The position numbers and the translations under genes are program-made. Shown one piece after another: positions 18,473 to 26,946 of a stretch of DNA of 64,000 nt. Source of the DNA: Kallipyga massiliensis ph2 (GTDB lineage Bacteria > Bacillota > Clostridia > Tissierellales > Peptoniphilaceae). The stretch covers positions 894,247 through 958,246 of the forward strand of contig NZ_HE978585.1 in NCBI RefSeq assembly GCF_000311985.1, given 5' to 3'. The stretch's first letter is position 1. Each line of letters opens with the position of its first letter. The notes under the pieces were generated by a model. That model was not told where the DNA came from. It worked only from the letters and a program-made list of their open reading frames with translations, and searched no databases.

Positions 18473-19797
18473 AGACCGTTGCTTTTTACACCCTGGGTTG
18501 CAAGGTCAACCAATATGAGTCCGAGGCCATGGAAGAGGCCTTCCTGGACCGGGGCTACCAACCGGTGGGGAAGGATGAGGGGGCGGATGTCTTTGTCATT
18601 AACACCTGCACCGTGACCCATGTCGCGGATGCCAAGTGCCGCCAGGCCATCCGCCGGGCCAAGCGGAAGAATCCAAATGCCCTGGTGGCGGTGGTGGGCT
18701 GCTATGTCCAGGTGGCCCCGGAAACCGTCCGGGTCATCGAGGGGGTAGATGTCCTCATCGGAACCAAGCGGAGGGACCGGATTGTGGATGCCGTGGAGGA
18801 AGTGGCGGCGACCGGGAGGAAGGTGGAGGACCTGGTCGACCTCAACCAGGTCCGGACCTTTGACGAATTGGGGATCTCCACCGAGCTCTCCACCACCAGG
18901 GCGGCCATCAAAGTCCAGGAGGGCTGCGAGATGTACTGCTCCTACTGCATCATCCCCTATGCCCGAGGCCATATGGCCTCCAGAGACCGGGAGGCCATCT
19001 TGGAGGAGGTCCGCCGCCTGGTTGCCAAGGGGATCAAGGAGTATGTCCTCACAGGGATCCATGTGGCCTCCTATGGGAAGGAAAGAACGGCCGAGGGAGT
19101 GGCAGAACTTGCCCAAAGACCCAAGGACCTCATTGACCTGGTAGAGGCTGTGGCTGAAATTCCCGGTGTAGAGAGAATCCGCCTCTCTTCCATTGAACCC
19201 CGGTGGGTGACCCCCGACAAGCTCCAAAGGCTCAAGGCCTGCGGGAAATTCGCTGACCACTTCCACCTCTCCCTCCAGTCGGGGTCGGACAAGATCCTGG
19301 AAGCCATGAACCGGAAGTACGACAAGGCCCTTTACCTGGAAAAAATAGAGGAAATCCGCCGGGTCTTTCCCCGGGCCGGACTGACGACCGATGTCATCGT
19401 GGGCTTTCCGGGTGAGACGGAGGAGGACTTCCAAGAGACCCTTGCCTTCGTGGATGAGGTCGGTTTTTCTAAAATCCACATCTTCCCCTATTCCAAGAGG
19501 GAGGGGACCCCGGCCGCCCTTTTCACGGACCAGGTTCCTTCTCCCATCAAAAAGGACCGGGCCGTCCGCCTGGCTGAGCGGGAGCTTGTCCTCCGCCATG
19601 CTTTTATGGACCGGATGGAGGGGGAGGAGGTCCAAGTCCTCTTTGAAGAAGGGGAGGATGGGACCATGATGGAAGGGTATACGGGCAATTACCTCCGAGT
19701 TCATATGGAAAGAAAAGAAACTTGGGTTAACCGGCTCATTTCAGGTAGAATAGGGAAAAGGGAGGGGGACCTCCTCCACTTTGAACCCGAACAATAA
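18469..19797 (+). CDS. mtaB: tRNA (N6-L-threonylcarbamoyladenosine(37)-C2)-methylthiotransferase MtaB
   Basis: A 442-residue radical SAM methylthiotransferase. N-terminal UPF0004 domain with three Cys (TLGCKVNQYES, INTCTVTH, VVGCYVQ) for the auxiliary cluster; radical SAM motif CEMYCSYCIIPYARG; C-terminal TRAM-like domain. It converts t6A37 to ms2t6A37 in tRNAs reading ANN codons. ATG 18469 overlaps the prmA stop by 4 bp. Its placement after dnaJ-prmA is standard in Firmicutes (yqeV). Confidence 0.93.
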   Translation: MKTVAFYTLGCKVNQYESEAMEEAFLDRGYQPVGKDEGADVFVINTCTVTHVADAKCRQAIRRAKRKNPNALVAVVGCYVQVAPETVRVIEGVDVLIGTKRRDRIVDAVEEVAATGRKVEDLVDLNQVRTFDELGISTELSTTRAAIKVQEGCEMYCSYCIIPYARGHMASRDREAILEEVRRLVAKGIKEYVLTGIHVASYGKERTAEGVAELAQRPKDLIDLVEAVAEIPGVERIRLSSIEPRWVTPDKLQRLKACGKFADHFHLSLQSGSDKILEAMNRKYDKALYLEKIEEIRRVFPRAGLTTDVIVGFPGETEEDFQETLAFVDEVGFSKIHIFPYSKREGTPAALFTDQVPSPIKKDRAVRLAERELVLRHAFMDRMEGEEVQVLFEEGEDGTMMEGYTGNYLRVHMERKETWVNRLISGRIGKREGDLLHFEPEQ

Positions 19798-19807
19798 GGA
19801 GGTTGTC

Positions 19808-20152
19808 ATGTCGGATTGCATTTTCTGCAAGTTAGCCAATAAAGAGATTCCTACGGAAGTGGTTTATGAAAATGAAGACGTCTTTGTTTTCAAAGATATG
19901 GAGCCGATGGCCAAGATCCACTACCTTTTCATCCCCAAGGCCCACCTGGAATCCGTCCAGGCCTTGGATGATTTTTCTATCATGGGCAAGCTCTTCGCCG
20001 CCATTCATGAAGTGGCGGAAAAAGAGGGCTTCGCAAAAGAGGGCTACCGGGTCATCTCCAATGTGGGGAATAACGGCAACCAGTCCATCCACCACCTCCA
20101 TATCCATGTTTTAGCAGGAGAACCTATCCGCTTCCCCGGTTTTGACCATTGA
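19808..20152 (+). CDS. HIT-family nucleotide-binding protein
   Basis: A 114-residue protein starting CIFCKLANKEIPTEVVYE and carrying the histidine triad HHLHIHVLAG. This is the HinT-type branch, purine nucleoside phosphoramidase/AMP-lysine hydrolase in characterised members. ATAAGGAGG precedes ATG 19808. It begins 10 bp after mtaB and ends the dnaJ-prmA-mtaB unit. Confidence 0.94.
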   Translation: MSDCIFCKLANKEIPTEVVYENEDVFVFKDMEPMAKIHYLFIPKAHLESVQALDDFSIMGKLFAAIHEVAEKEGFAKEGYRVISNVGNNGNQSIHHLHIHVLAGEPIRFPGFDH

Positions 20153-20185
20153 TGTCCATTGTTGACGGGGCCGGACTGTGATGGC

Positions 20186-20214
20186 TTGCATTCTACTACT
20201 TCCCGTTGTATAAT
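20186..20214 (+). promoter_or_regulatory. Promoter of rpsU
   Basis: TTGCAT (20186-20191) and TATAAT (20209-20214) with 17-bp spacing. Confidence 0.7.
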
Positions 20215-20249
20215 GATTTGTATTTATTTTGCTCCAAGGGGGTGAGAAT

Positions 20250-20432
20250 TTGCCAGAGATTCACGTTCGAGAGAATGAATCCATTGAAAGTGCTCTCAAA
20301 AGATTTAAGCGTTCCTGTGCTCGTGCAGGCACTCTTGCTGAGTACCGCAAGCGTGAACACTACGAAAAGCCTTCGGTGATTCGTAAGAAGAAGAACGACG
20401 CGGCCAAGCGCAAGAACCGGAAGAGAAAATAA
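20250..20432 (+). CDS. rpsU: 30S ribosomal protein S21
   Basis: 60 residues, (M)[20 protein letters not shown] then a Lys/Arg-rich tail, typical S21. The TTG at 20250 is the start: it follows AAGGGGGTG at the right distance and gives the family N-terminus. S21 joins the 30S subunit late and helps initiation. It has its own promoter and terminator. Confidence 0.95.
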   Translation: MPEIHVRENESIESALKRFKRSCARAGTLAEYRKREHYEKPSVIRKKKNDAAKRKNRKRK

Positions 20433-20499
20433 GCAAAATCATACGACAGAATTTTTTTATCGATGATTTTCAGGCTCCGGTTGCCGGAACCTGTCGAGA

Positions 20500-20534
20500 A
20501 GACTGTGCAGTTTTCCTGCACAGTCTTTTTTTTG
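20500..20534 (+). terminator. rpsU terminator
   Basis: GACTGTGCAG (20501-20510) pairs exactly with CTGCACAGTC (20516-20525), followed by a run of T. Confidence 0.92.
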
Positions 20535-20555
20535 CCCGGTGCCGATAAAGGACCA

Positions 20556-20585
20556 TTTGGGTAGGCCCATAATCTGGGGTATAAT
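20556..20585 (+). promoter_or_regulatory. Probable promoter of the nfeD-floA genes
   Basis: TATAAT at 20580-20585 with a weak TTTGGG at 20556-20561 (18 bp apart). An AAGTCGG/CCGACTT-like hairpin follows in the leader. Confidence 0.5.
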
Positions 20586-20658
20586 AAGAGTGTTGGGGAA
20601 GTCGGACTTTTCCGACCTTAAATCTGTAAATTTGAAGTTTTTTTAGAAAGGAGGAATG

Positions 20659-21285
20659 ATGACTCCATCAATGCTTGCCAGTATTCTTCTTATCCTGGCC
20701 ATCCTTCTCATCGTAGCAGAGGTCTTTTTACCCAGCCATGGTATCCTGGGATTTCTCGGCGCCTTGGCCATAGGAGGCTATCTTTACTTTTCCATCCAGG
20801 CCGGCTATTGCTCGACCCTGGAGATCATCCTCTTTGTGGCGGGCCTGGTCCTCCTGGTCTTTGAGGCGGTCCTTCCCGGTTTCGGCCTGCCCGGCATCAC
20901 CGGGACCATCCTTCTCTTCATCGCCATCACCCAATCCGCTGAAAACCCCGGACTGGGTCTGACGACGCTGGCGACGGGGGCCCTTGCCGGCTTGGGACTG
21001 GGCTTTATCCTGGTCAAGGCCGGTTTTACCAGCAAGCTTTTCACTCAGTCCGTTCTCGATACCAAGTTGAGCTCGGAAGAAGGCTTCCTGGCCCGGAAGA
21101 ATCCGGATGCCCTCTTGGGCCAGGAAGGGATCACCCTAACCCCTCTCCGCCCCTCCGGAAGGATCCTGGTTGGTGACCAAAAGCTGGATGCCATGAGCCA
21201 GGGGGAGTTTATTGAAAGCCAAGCTACTATTGAAATCTATGAAGTCTCGGACGGAAGGATCCTTGTCCGTCCCAAGAAGAAGTAA
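20659..21285 (+). CDS. NfeD-like membrane protein
   Basis: A 208-residue protein with several N-terminal membrane segments (to ~residue 120) and a soluble C-terminal OB-fold region (~140-205: [30 protein letters not shown]). No protease domain is present, so it is the short NfeD type. NfeD proteins pair with flotillin-like scaffolds; floA follows 70 bp downstream. ATG 20659 is preferred to 20656 because of AAAGGAGG at 20647-20654. Confidence 0.88.
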   Translation: MTPSMLASILLILAILLIVAEVFLPSHGILGFLGALAIGGYLYFSIQAGYCSTLEIILFVAGLVLLVFEAVLPGFGLPGITGTILLFIAITQSAENPGLGLTTLATGALAGLGLGFILVKAGFTSKLFTQSVLDTKLSSEEGFLARKNPDALLGQEGITLTPLRPSGRILVGDQKLDAMSQGEFIESQATIEIYEVSDGRILVRPKKK

Positions 21286-21317
21286 AAGGACCGGCAGAGT
21301 ATAGCCGGCCCCTTTTT
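21285..21317 (+). terminator. Terminator-like hairpin between nfeD-like gene and floA
   Basis: AAAGG-A-CCGGC pairs with GCCGG-C-CCCTTTTT. It probably attenuates rather than blocks transcription into floA, as no promoter is obvious in the short gap. Confidence 0.6.
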
Positions 21318-21356
21318 CCACCGGTCGCACTCGATAAATCATTAAGGAGGTTACCT

Positions 21357-22349
21357 ATGCCCTTTGGACTATCCCCGGGCTACATCCCCATCGTCATTAT
21401 CGTTATCGCTTTTTTATCCCTCTTTTTCTCCTTTGTCCCCGTGGGGCTTTGGATTACCGCCCGTTTTTCAGGCGTTCCTGTAGGGATTTCCGACTTGATC
21501 GGCATGCGGCTCCGCCGGGTCAATCCTTCGAAGATCGTTAACCCCATGATCAAAGCCACCAAGGCCGGCCTCAAGCTCGACATTGGCGAGCTGGAAGCCC
21601 ACTACCTGGCCGGCGGACGGGTCAACTCGGTCATCGATGCCCTGATTGCCGCCCAAAGAGCCAACATCGCCCTGGACTTCAAAGAAGCTACGGCCATCGA
21701 CCTGGCCGGCAGGAATGTCTTTGAAGGAGTTCAGGTTTCTGTCAACCCCAAGGTTATTGAGACCCCGACTATCGCCGCCGTGGCCAAAAACGGGATTGAA
21801 GTCATGGTCAAGGCCAAGGTCACCGTCCGGGCCAATATCCAACGCCTGGTCGGTGGTGCCGGTGAAGCCACCATCATCGCCCGTGTCGGCGAAGGCATTG
21901 TCACCACGGTAGGTTCCTCCGAATCCCACACCGAGGTCCTGGAGAACCCGGACAACATTTCAAAAACAGTCTTGAATAAGGGCTTGGACTCCGGGACCGC
22001 TTTTGAAATCCTCTCCATCGATATCGCTGATGTCGACGTGGGCCGGAACATCGGGGCCAAGCTCCAGACAGACCAGGCTGAAGCGGATAAGCGAATTTCC
22101 CAGGCCAAGGCCGAGGAGAGACGGGCCCAGGCCGTTGCTGCCGAGCAGGAGATGATCGCCGAGATCCGCCGCCAGCGGGCCAAGGTCGTCGAGGCGGAGG
22201 CCGAAGTGCCCAGAGCCCTTTCCGAAGCCCTCCGGTCCGGAAAACTGGGCGTCATGGACTACTATAATATGAACAATATCCAATCCGATACCCGGATGAG
22301 GGAATCCATCGCCGGCAATGAGAAGCATGATGGCGACGAAGAGAATTAA
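21357..22349 (+). CDS. floA: Flotillin-like protein FloA
   Basis: 330 residues. An N-terminal hydrophobic hairpin ([25 protein letters not shown]) anchors it in the membrane, then an SPFH domain ([14 protein letters not shown]..) and an Ala/Glu/Arg-rich coiled coil (residues ~235-300). Flotillins organise membrane microdomains and fluidity. Length and start match the Firmicutes FloA (YqfA) family. TAAGGAGG precedes the ATG. Partnered with the NfeD-like gene upstream. Confidence 0.94.
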   Translation: MPFGLSPGYIPIVIIVIAFLSLFFSFVPVGLWITARFSGVPVGISDLIGMRLRRVNPSKIVNPMIKATKAGLKLDIGELEAHYLAGGRVNSVIDALIAAQRANIALDFKEATAIDLAGRNVFEGVQVSVNPKVIETPTIAAVAKNGIEVMVKAKVTVRANIQRLVGGAGEATIIARVGEGIVTTVGSSESHTEVLENPDNISKTVLNKGLDSGTAFEILSIDIADVDVGRNIGAKLQTDQAEADKRISQAKAEERRAQAVAAEQEMIAEIRRQRAKVVEAEAEVPRALSEALRSGKLGVMDYYNMNNIQSDTRMRESIAGNEKHDGDEEN

Positions 22350-22381
22350 GCCATTGCAGGAATAAAGAGAAGGGACACACC

Positions 22382-22810
22382 ATGTCCATAAAAGCCTTTT
22401 TAGACCGTCTTGAAGAGGAACTGAAGGAAGCCCAGAAGGCCCAGGAAGCCTTGCAGGCCCAAAAAACCAACCGGGCCCGGAAGAGGAAGAAGGCCTCCAA
22501 AAAGCCGACTGAAGGCTCTTCCCGAGACCGGGAAAGCGCCGGTTTGGCTGAAGAAAGGTCCCGGGCAAATAAGGAAGAAGCCCGCCGGGTCATCCAGGAA
22601 TCCCGTCAGACCTTCCGTGACTATAAAGACGAAGGCGGGGAGGAGACCGGGACGGGGGGTCTTGCGAGTGAGAGAAGTGGCCTGGGCAAGACCCAAGTCA
22701 TGGAAAGAGACCCTCGTTTTTCCAAAGCCAGCCGCCCCTCCCGAGAAGAGATGCGAAAGGCTCTGGTTTGGAAGGAAATTTTAGGGCCCCCGAAGGCGCG
22801 TAGAAGATAA
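22382..22810 (+). CDS. Small charged protein of unknown function between floA and phoH
   Basis: 142 residues, not recognised. Residues 1-35 look like an amphipathic coiled coil (FLDRLEEELKEAQKAQEAL), followed by a Lys/Arg-rich low-complexity middle. The C-terminal tail RKALVWKEILGPPKARRR resembles short tails seen on many Firmicutes proteins of unknown role. There is no membrane segment or signal peptide. GAGAAGGGACACACC precedes the ATG and phoH follows closely, so it is probably expressed. In related operons this slot holds yqfB/C/D-type genes; this protein does not look like them. Confidence 0.6.
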   Translation: MSIKAFLDRLEEELKEAQKAQEALQAQKTNRARKRKKASKKPTEGSSRDRESAGLAEERSRANKEEARRVIQESRQTFRDYKDEGGEETGTGGLASERSGLGKTQVMERDPRFSKASRPSREEMRKALVWKEILGPPKARRR

Positions 22811-22830
22811 GGAGAGTGATTCAAGAGTTT

Positions 22831-23871
22831 ATGTCAACAGCGATTTGGCAGGACCAATCAGGCCGGGGCGAGGATACCCCGGCCTTGTTTGGGCATTTGG
22901 ATGAAAATAAAAAACTAATCGAGGACCGCTACGACGTGACCATCCGGGTTAAGGATGGTCAGCTGGAAATTACCGGGGAGGACTACGACCTCCAGGCCAC
23001 CCGGGCCGTCCTCGACTCCATGGAGGAGATTATCCACCGTCAGGACTATGTGACCAAGGAAGAAGTGTCTTATCTTTTGGATGTTCAGGATCAGGATGCC
23101 GATCTTCCGGTGGGGGACATGCTCAAGGATGTCATCGTCACTACTTCCCGGGGCAAGCCCATCCGGGCCAAGACCATCGGCCAGAAGCGGTATGTGGATG
23201 CCATCAATGAGAACGGCTATACCTTCGGGATCGGTCCTGCCGGGACCGGAAAGACCTACCTGGCCATGGCCATGGCCGTCAAGGCCTTTAAGGCAGGCCA
23301 GGTGTCACGGATCATCCTGACCCGTCCGGCCGTGGAAGCCGGGGAGAGCCTGGGCTTCCTGCCGGGTGACCTCCAGGAGAAGATTGACCCCTACCTCCGT
23401 CCACTTTACGATGCTCTTTTTGAAATCCTGGGTAATGACACTTACCTCAAACTCAAGGAAAGGGGCCTGATCGAGGTAGCTCCCCTGGCCTATATGCGGG
23501 GCCGGACCCTGGACAATTCCTTTATTGTCCTGGATGAGGCCCAAAACACCACTCCCCAGCAGATGAAGATGTTCCTGACCCGGATGGGTTACGGGTCCAA
23601 GGCGGTCATCACCGGAGACATTACCCAGGTGGACCTGCCCAATGGGAAGTCTTCCGGTCTGAAAACCATCCAGCATATCCTCCGGGATATTGATGGAATC
23701 GCCTTTTGCTACTTCAACCGGGCGGACGTGGTCCGTCACCCCCTAGTCCAAAAGGTGATCGATGCCTTTGAGAAGTATGAAGGCAGTCAGGGAGGCGGCC
23801 ATGGCCCGGGGAAGGGGTCCCCAAAGAAGGCGAAAGGAGACCGGTCGAAGGACCGGGGAAGGAACAAGTAG
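22831..23871 (+). CDS. PhoH-family ATPase (PhoL-like)
   Basis: 346 residues. An N-terminal KH-like region (KDGQLEITGEDYDLQATRAVL) precedes the ATPase with Walker A GIGPAGTGKTYLAMAMAV and Walker B FIVLDEAQNTT. The C-terminal tail is Gly/Lys-rich. PhoH/PhoL proteins are linked to RNA metabolism and ribosome maturation, and lie next to ybeY in most bacteria. The start is uncertain: AAGGAG at 22809-22814 is 16 nt from ATG 22831, while GTG 22816 is only 1 nt away. Confidence 0.92.
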   Translation: MSTAIWQDQSGRGEDTPALFGHLDENKKLIEDRYDVTIRVKDGQLEITGEDYDLQATRAVLDSMEEIIHRQDYVTKEEVSYLLDVQDQDADLPVGDMLKDVIVTTSRGKPIRAKTIGQKRYVDAINENGYTFGIGPAGTGKTYLAMAMAVKAFKAGQVSRIILTRPAVEAGESLGFLPGDLQEKIDPYLRPLYDALFEILGNDTYLKLKERGLIEVAPLAYMRGRTLDNSFIVLDEAQNTTPQQMKMFLTRMGYGSKAVITGDITQVDLPNGKSSGLKTIQHILRDIDGIAFCYFNRADVVRHPLVQKVIDAFEKYEGSQGGGHGPGKGSPKKAKGDRSKDRGRNK

Positions 23872-23880
23872 GCGGGAAAG

Positions 23881-25269
23881 ATGATCGTAGATATTGATAA
23901 TCGGGATAAAAACCTTAGTCTGAGCCAGGCCCGACGGGACCTCCTGGAGGAGGCCCTGTCGACGGCCCTTTCTATGGAAGGCATTGAGGAGGAGGTCACC
24001 CTCTCCCTGTCTTTCGTGGAGGGGGAGGAGATCCGGACCCTCAACCGGGACTACCGGGGGGTGGATCAGGAAACAGACGTCCTCTCCTTTCCCGCCCATG
24101 AGCCGGAGGAGATTGCGGCCCTGAAGGACCAGGGACGGTTGGCTATCCTGGGGGATATCGTCATCAACCAGGACCGGGTCCGGACCCAGGCTTTGGACTA
24201 CGGCCACTCTGAAGATCGGGAGTCCGCCTACCTGGCTGTCCACTCCCTCCTCCACCTCCTGGGCTATGACCATGAGAGGGAGGAGGATAAGGCGGTTATG
24301 CGGGCCAAGGAAGAGGCGGTCATGGACCGGCTGGGCCTTTCCCGGGAGGCGGAAGTCCCCTTCCACTCGGGCTATGTGACCATCCTGGGCCGGCCCAATG
24401 TGGGGAAGTCCACCCTCCTCAATGCCCTCATGGGGGAAAAGCTCACCATCACCTCCAACAAGGCCCAGACCACCCGAAATGAGATTAAACTGATTTACAC
24501 GGATGACCGGATGCAGGTCATCTTCACCGATACCCCGGGCTACCAGACCCCAAAGAATAAGTTGGGGGAGGCCATGCTCAAGATGAGCCGGGATGCGGTG
24601 AATGGGGTGGACCTGGTCATTTACATCACGGATCCCTCCCCGGAAGCGGGGCGGCTGGATAACCTTCTGCTGGACTACCTGGAAGGGGTAAAGCTCCCCA
24701 AGATCTGCCTCATCAACAAGGCGGATCAGGCGGAGGACCTCCTTCTTTTTGCGGTATCCGACCGCTATGAGAAGATGGGGACCTTCGACCGGGTCATCCT
24801 CTGCTCAGCCAAGGAGGGGGAGGGCCTGGACCGGGTCAAGGAGGCACTCTATGAGGCCCTTCCCCCCGGCCCGGCCTACTACCCGGAGGACATGGTCACC
24901 GACCGGCCCGAGCGCTTTATTGTTGCTGAGCTCATCCGGGAGAAGTGCCTGAAGAACCTGGCCCAGGAGGTCCCCCATGGGATCTATGTGGCCATCGACC
25001 AGATGACTTACCGGGAGACCGGGGACCTGGTGGATATCTATGCCACCATCGTAGTGGACCAGACCTCCCATAAGGGAATCGTCATCGGCAAGGGCGGGGC
25101 CATGCTCAAGAAAATCGGAACCCAGGCCCGGCGGGACATCGAAAACTTCCTCCAATGCCGGGTCAACCTCAAACTTTGGGTTAAAATAGAGAAGAATTGG
25201 CGGCAGAAGGGGCGACTGATTGACTCTTTCGGCTACGGGTCCGATGACCGGGGCCTGAACCAAAACTGA
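23881..25269 (+). CDS. YbeY-Era fusion protein: rRNA maturation factor joined to ribosome-assembly GTPase
   Basis: A single 462-residue frame. Residues 1-~160 are YbeY, with the zinc motif HSLLHLLGYDHERE and TDVLSFP. Residues ~163-462 are Era: G1 GRPNVGKSTLLNAL, switch region TTRNEI, G3 DTPGYQTP, G4 NKAD, G5 CSAKEGEGL, and the KH domain with GIVIGKGGAMLKKIG. The normal Era N-terminus follows the YbeY C-terminus with no stop, start or linker to speak of. In most Firmicutes these are separate neighbours, often with dgkA/cdd between. YbeY acts on 16S rRNA 3' ends and Era binds the same region, so fusion would tie both to one site. Both halves look functional. recO follows 8 bp later. Confidence 0.95.
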   Translation: MIVDIDNRDKNLSLSQARRDLLEEALSTALSMEGIEEEVTLSLSFVEGEEIRTLNRDYRGVDQETDVLSFPAHEPEEIAALKDQGRLAILGDIVINQDRVRTQALDYGHSEDRESAYLAVHSLLHLLGYDHEREEDKAVMRAKEEAVMDRLGLSREAEVPFHSGYVTILGRPNVGKSTLLNALMGEKLTITSNKAQTTRNEIKLIYTDDRMQVIFTDTPGYQTPKNKLGEAMLKMSRDAVNGVDLVIYITDPSPEAGRLDNLLLDYLEGVKLPKICLINKADQAEDLLLFAVSDRYEKMGTFDRVILCSAKEGEGLDRVKEALYEALPPGPAYYPEDMVTDRPERFIVAELIREKCLKNLAQEVPHGIYVAIDQMTYRETGDLVDIYATIVVDQTSHKGIVIGKGGAMLKKIGTQARRDIENFLQCRVNLKLWVKIEKNWRQKGRLIDSFGYGSDDRGLNQN

Positions 25270-25277
25270 GGGGCAGC

Positions 25278-26039
25278 ATGAAGCAGGATTTGAAAAATGT
25301 GGAGGGCCTGGTTCTTCGGGCCTACAACATCAAAGACTCTTCCCGGATCGTGGACCTTCTTGCCCGGGACCAGGGGCGGATTTCCTTCATGGCCCGGGGA
25401 GCAAGAAGGGATAAGTCCCCCTCCCTCAACCTGACCCAACCCTATGTGGAGGGGCGTTATAACCTTCAACCCGGTCGGTCCATATACTATTTCAAGGATG
25501 GGCAAATCCAAAATGCCCACCTGGGTCTCCGCAAGTCCATCCGACGCCTGGCCCTGACGGAGTTTTCCATCGAGGCCCTGACCTCGGTGGTCTTTACAGA
25601 GGGGGACCCCATCCTGTATGATTTCATGGTGACCTATTTGGGGACTGTGGAAGAGGCAGGAGAGAGTGACCTGACCCGGCTCCTTGGCGCCTACCTTTTT
25701 AAGTTGGTTTCCCTGGTGGGTTTCCGGCCCAGCCTAGGCTCTTGCCTGGAATGCGGGGGAGGGGTCAAGCTTCCCCTGGTCTTTGACCTCCATGGCGGGG
25801 GGATGGTCTGCGATGACCACCCGGGCCGGCCCGGCCAAAGAACCCTGTCCATGGACCAGTATCAGGAGCTGGTGGCCTACCTGACCCAACCCTTCCGGGA
25901 GATCCGGGAGGGAAGTCGGGAGGAGAAAGGGGAACTTTACCGGACCACGGCAAGGCTCTGCCTGGCTTATTTTCAAATTCAAACCGGTCGAGACCGGTTC
26001 AAAAGTTTAGCAATGCTGCAAGATCTGGGCCTGGTGTGA
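25278..26039 (+). CDS. recO: DNA repair protein RecO
   Basis: 253 residues: N-terminal OB fold ([32 protein letters not shown]) and helical C-terminus with a zinc site (CLECGG then CDDH, the last ligand being His rather than the usual Cys). RecO helps load RecA at gaps through RecR. It sits directly after the ybeY-era fusion and before glyQ, as in many Firmicutes. Confidence 0.93.
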   Translation: MKQDLKNVEGLVLRAYNIKDSSRIVDLLARDQGRISFMARGARRDKSPSLNLTQPYVEGRYNLQPGRSIYYFKDGQIQNAHLGLRKSIRRLALTEFSIEALTSVVFTEGDPILYDFMVTYLGTVEEAGESDLTRLLGAYLFKLVSLVGFRPSLGSCLECGGGVKLPLVFDLHGGGMVCDDHPGRPGQRTLSMDQYQELVAYLTQPFREIREGSREEKGELYRTTARLCLAYFQIQTGRDRFKSLAMLQDLGLV

Positions 26040-26070
26040 TAGAATCAATCGGCCAATAGGAGGATATCGA

Positions 26071-26946
26071 ATGCATCTACAAGACATGATACAAAAACTG
26101 ACAAGTTATTGGGCCGACCATGGCTGTGCCATCCTTGAGCCCTACGATGTGGAGAAGGGCGCCGGGACCATGTCCCCCCACACTTTCCTTCGGACCCTGG
26201 ATGCCAGCCCTTGGCATGTAGTCTATGTGGAGCCTTCCCGCCGGCCGGCGGACGGACGTTATGGGGAGAACCCCAACCGTCTCTACCAGCACCACCAGCT
26301 CCAGATCATTCTCCAACCTGCTCCGGACGACATCCAGGACCTCTATCTCAAGAGCCTGGAAGTCATCGGGATTGACCCCCTTGCCCACGACATCCGCTTC
26401 GTGGAGGATAACTGGGAATCCCCCACCCTGGGCGCCTGGGGTGTGGGTTGGGAAGTCTGGTTGGATGGGATGGAAATCACCCAGTTCACCTACTTCCAGC
26501 AGGTCGGTTCCATCCCTCTTGAGGTGGAAGCCGGAGAGATCACCATGGGTCTGGAACGGATCGCCATGTATATCCAGGGGGTCAACAACGTCTTCGACCT
26601 CCAGTGGAATGATGAGCTGACCTATGGGGATATTTTCCATTTGCCGGAATATGAGAACTCCATGTACGCCTTCCAGACGGCCAATGTGGACCGTCTCCGG
26701 AATTTCTTTGAGGAATATGAGAAGGAAGCCCAGGACCAGATCGCCCGGGCCCTGGTCTATCCCGCCTACGACTATGTCCTGAAGTGTTCCCACACCTTCA
26801 ACATCCTGGATGCCCGGGGGGCCATCGCCGTCTCCGAAAGAAACCACTACATCAGCCGGATCCGGGACATGGCCCGTCAGGTTGCCGAACTCTACCTGGA
26901 GAAAAAACAAGGTAAAGAGGAAAAGGAGGAGGAAAGTCATGAATAA
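26071..26946 (+). CDS. glyQ: Glycyl-tRNA synthetase alpha subunit
   Basis: 291 residues, the usual length. Class II catalytic chain with [25 protein letters not shown]-type opening, [17 protein letters not shown] (motif 2 region) and [12 protein letters not shown] (motif 3). It forms an alpha2beta2 enzyme with GlyS. An AGGAGG site precedes the ATG. Its C-terminus is Lys/Glu-rich and overlaps the glyS start by 8 bp. No T-box leader is visible in the 31-bp gap from recO. Confidence 0.97.
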   Translation: MHLQDMIQKLTSYWADHGCAILEPYDVEKGAGTMSPHTFLRTLDASPWHVVYVEPSRRPADGRYGENPNRLYQHHQLQIILQPAPDDIQDLYLKSLEVIGIDPLAHDIRFVEDNWESPTLGAWGVGWEVWLDGMEITQFTYFQQVGSIPLEVEAGEITMGLERIAMYIQGVNNVFDLQWNDELTYGDIFHLPEYENSMYAFQTANVDRLRNFFEEYEKEAQDQIARALVYPAYDYVLKCSHTFNILDARGAIAVSERNHYISRIRDMARQVAELYLEKKQGKEEKEEESHE

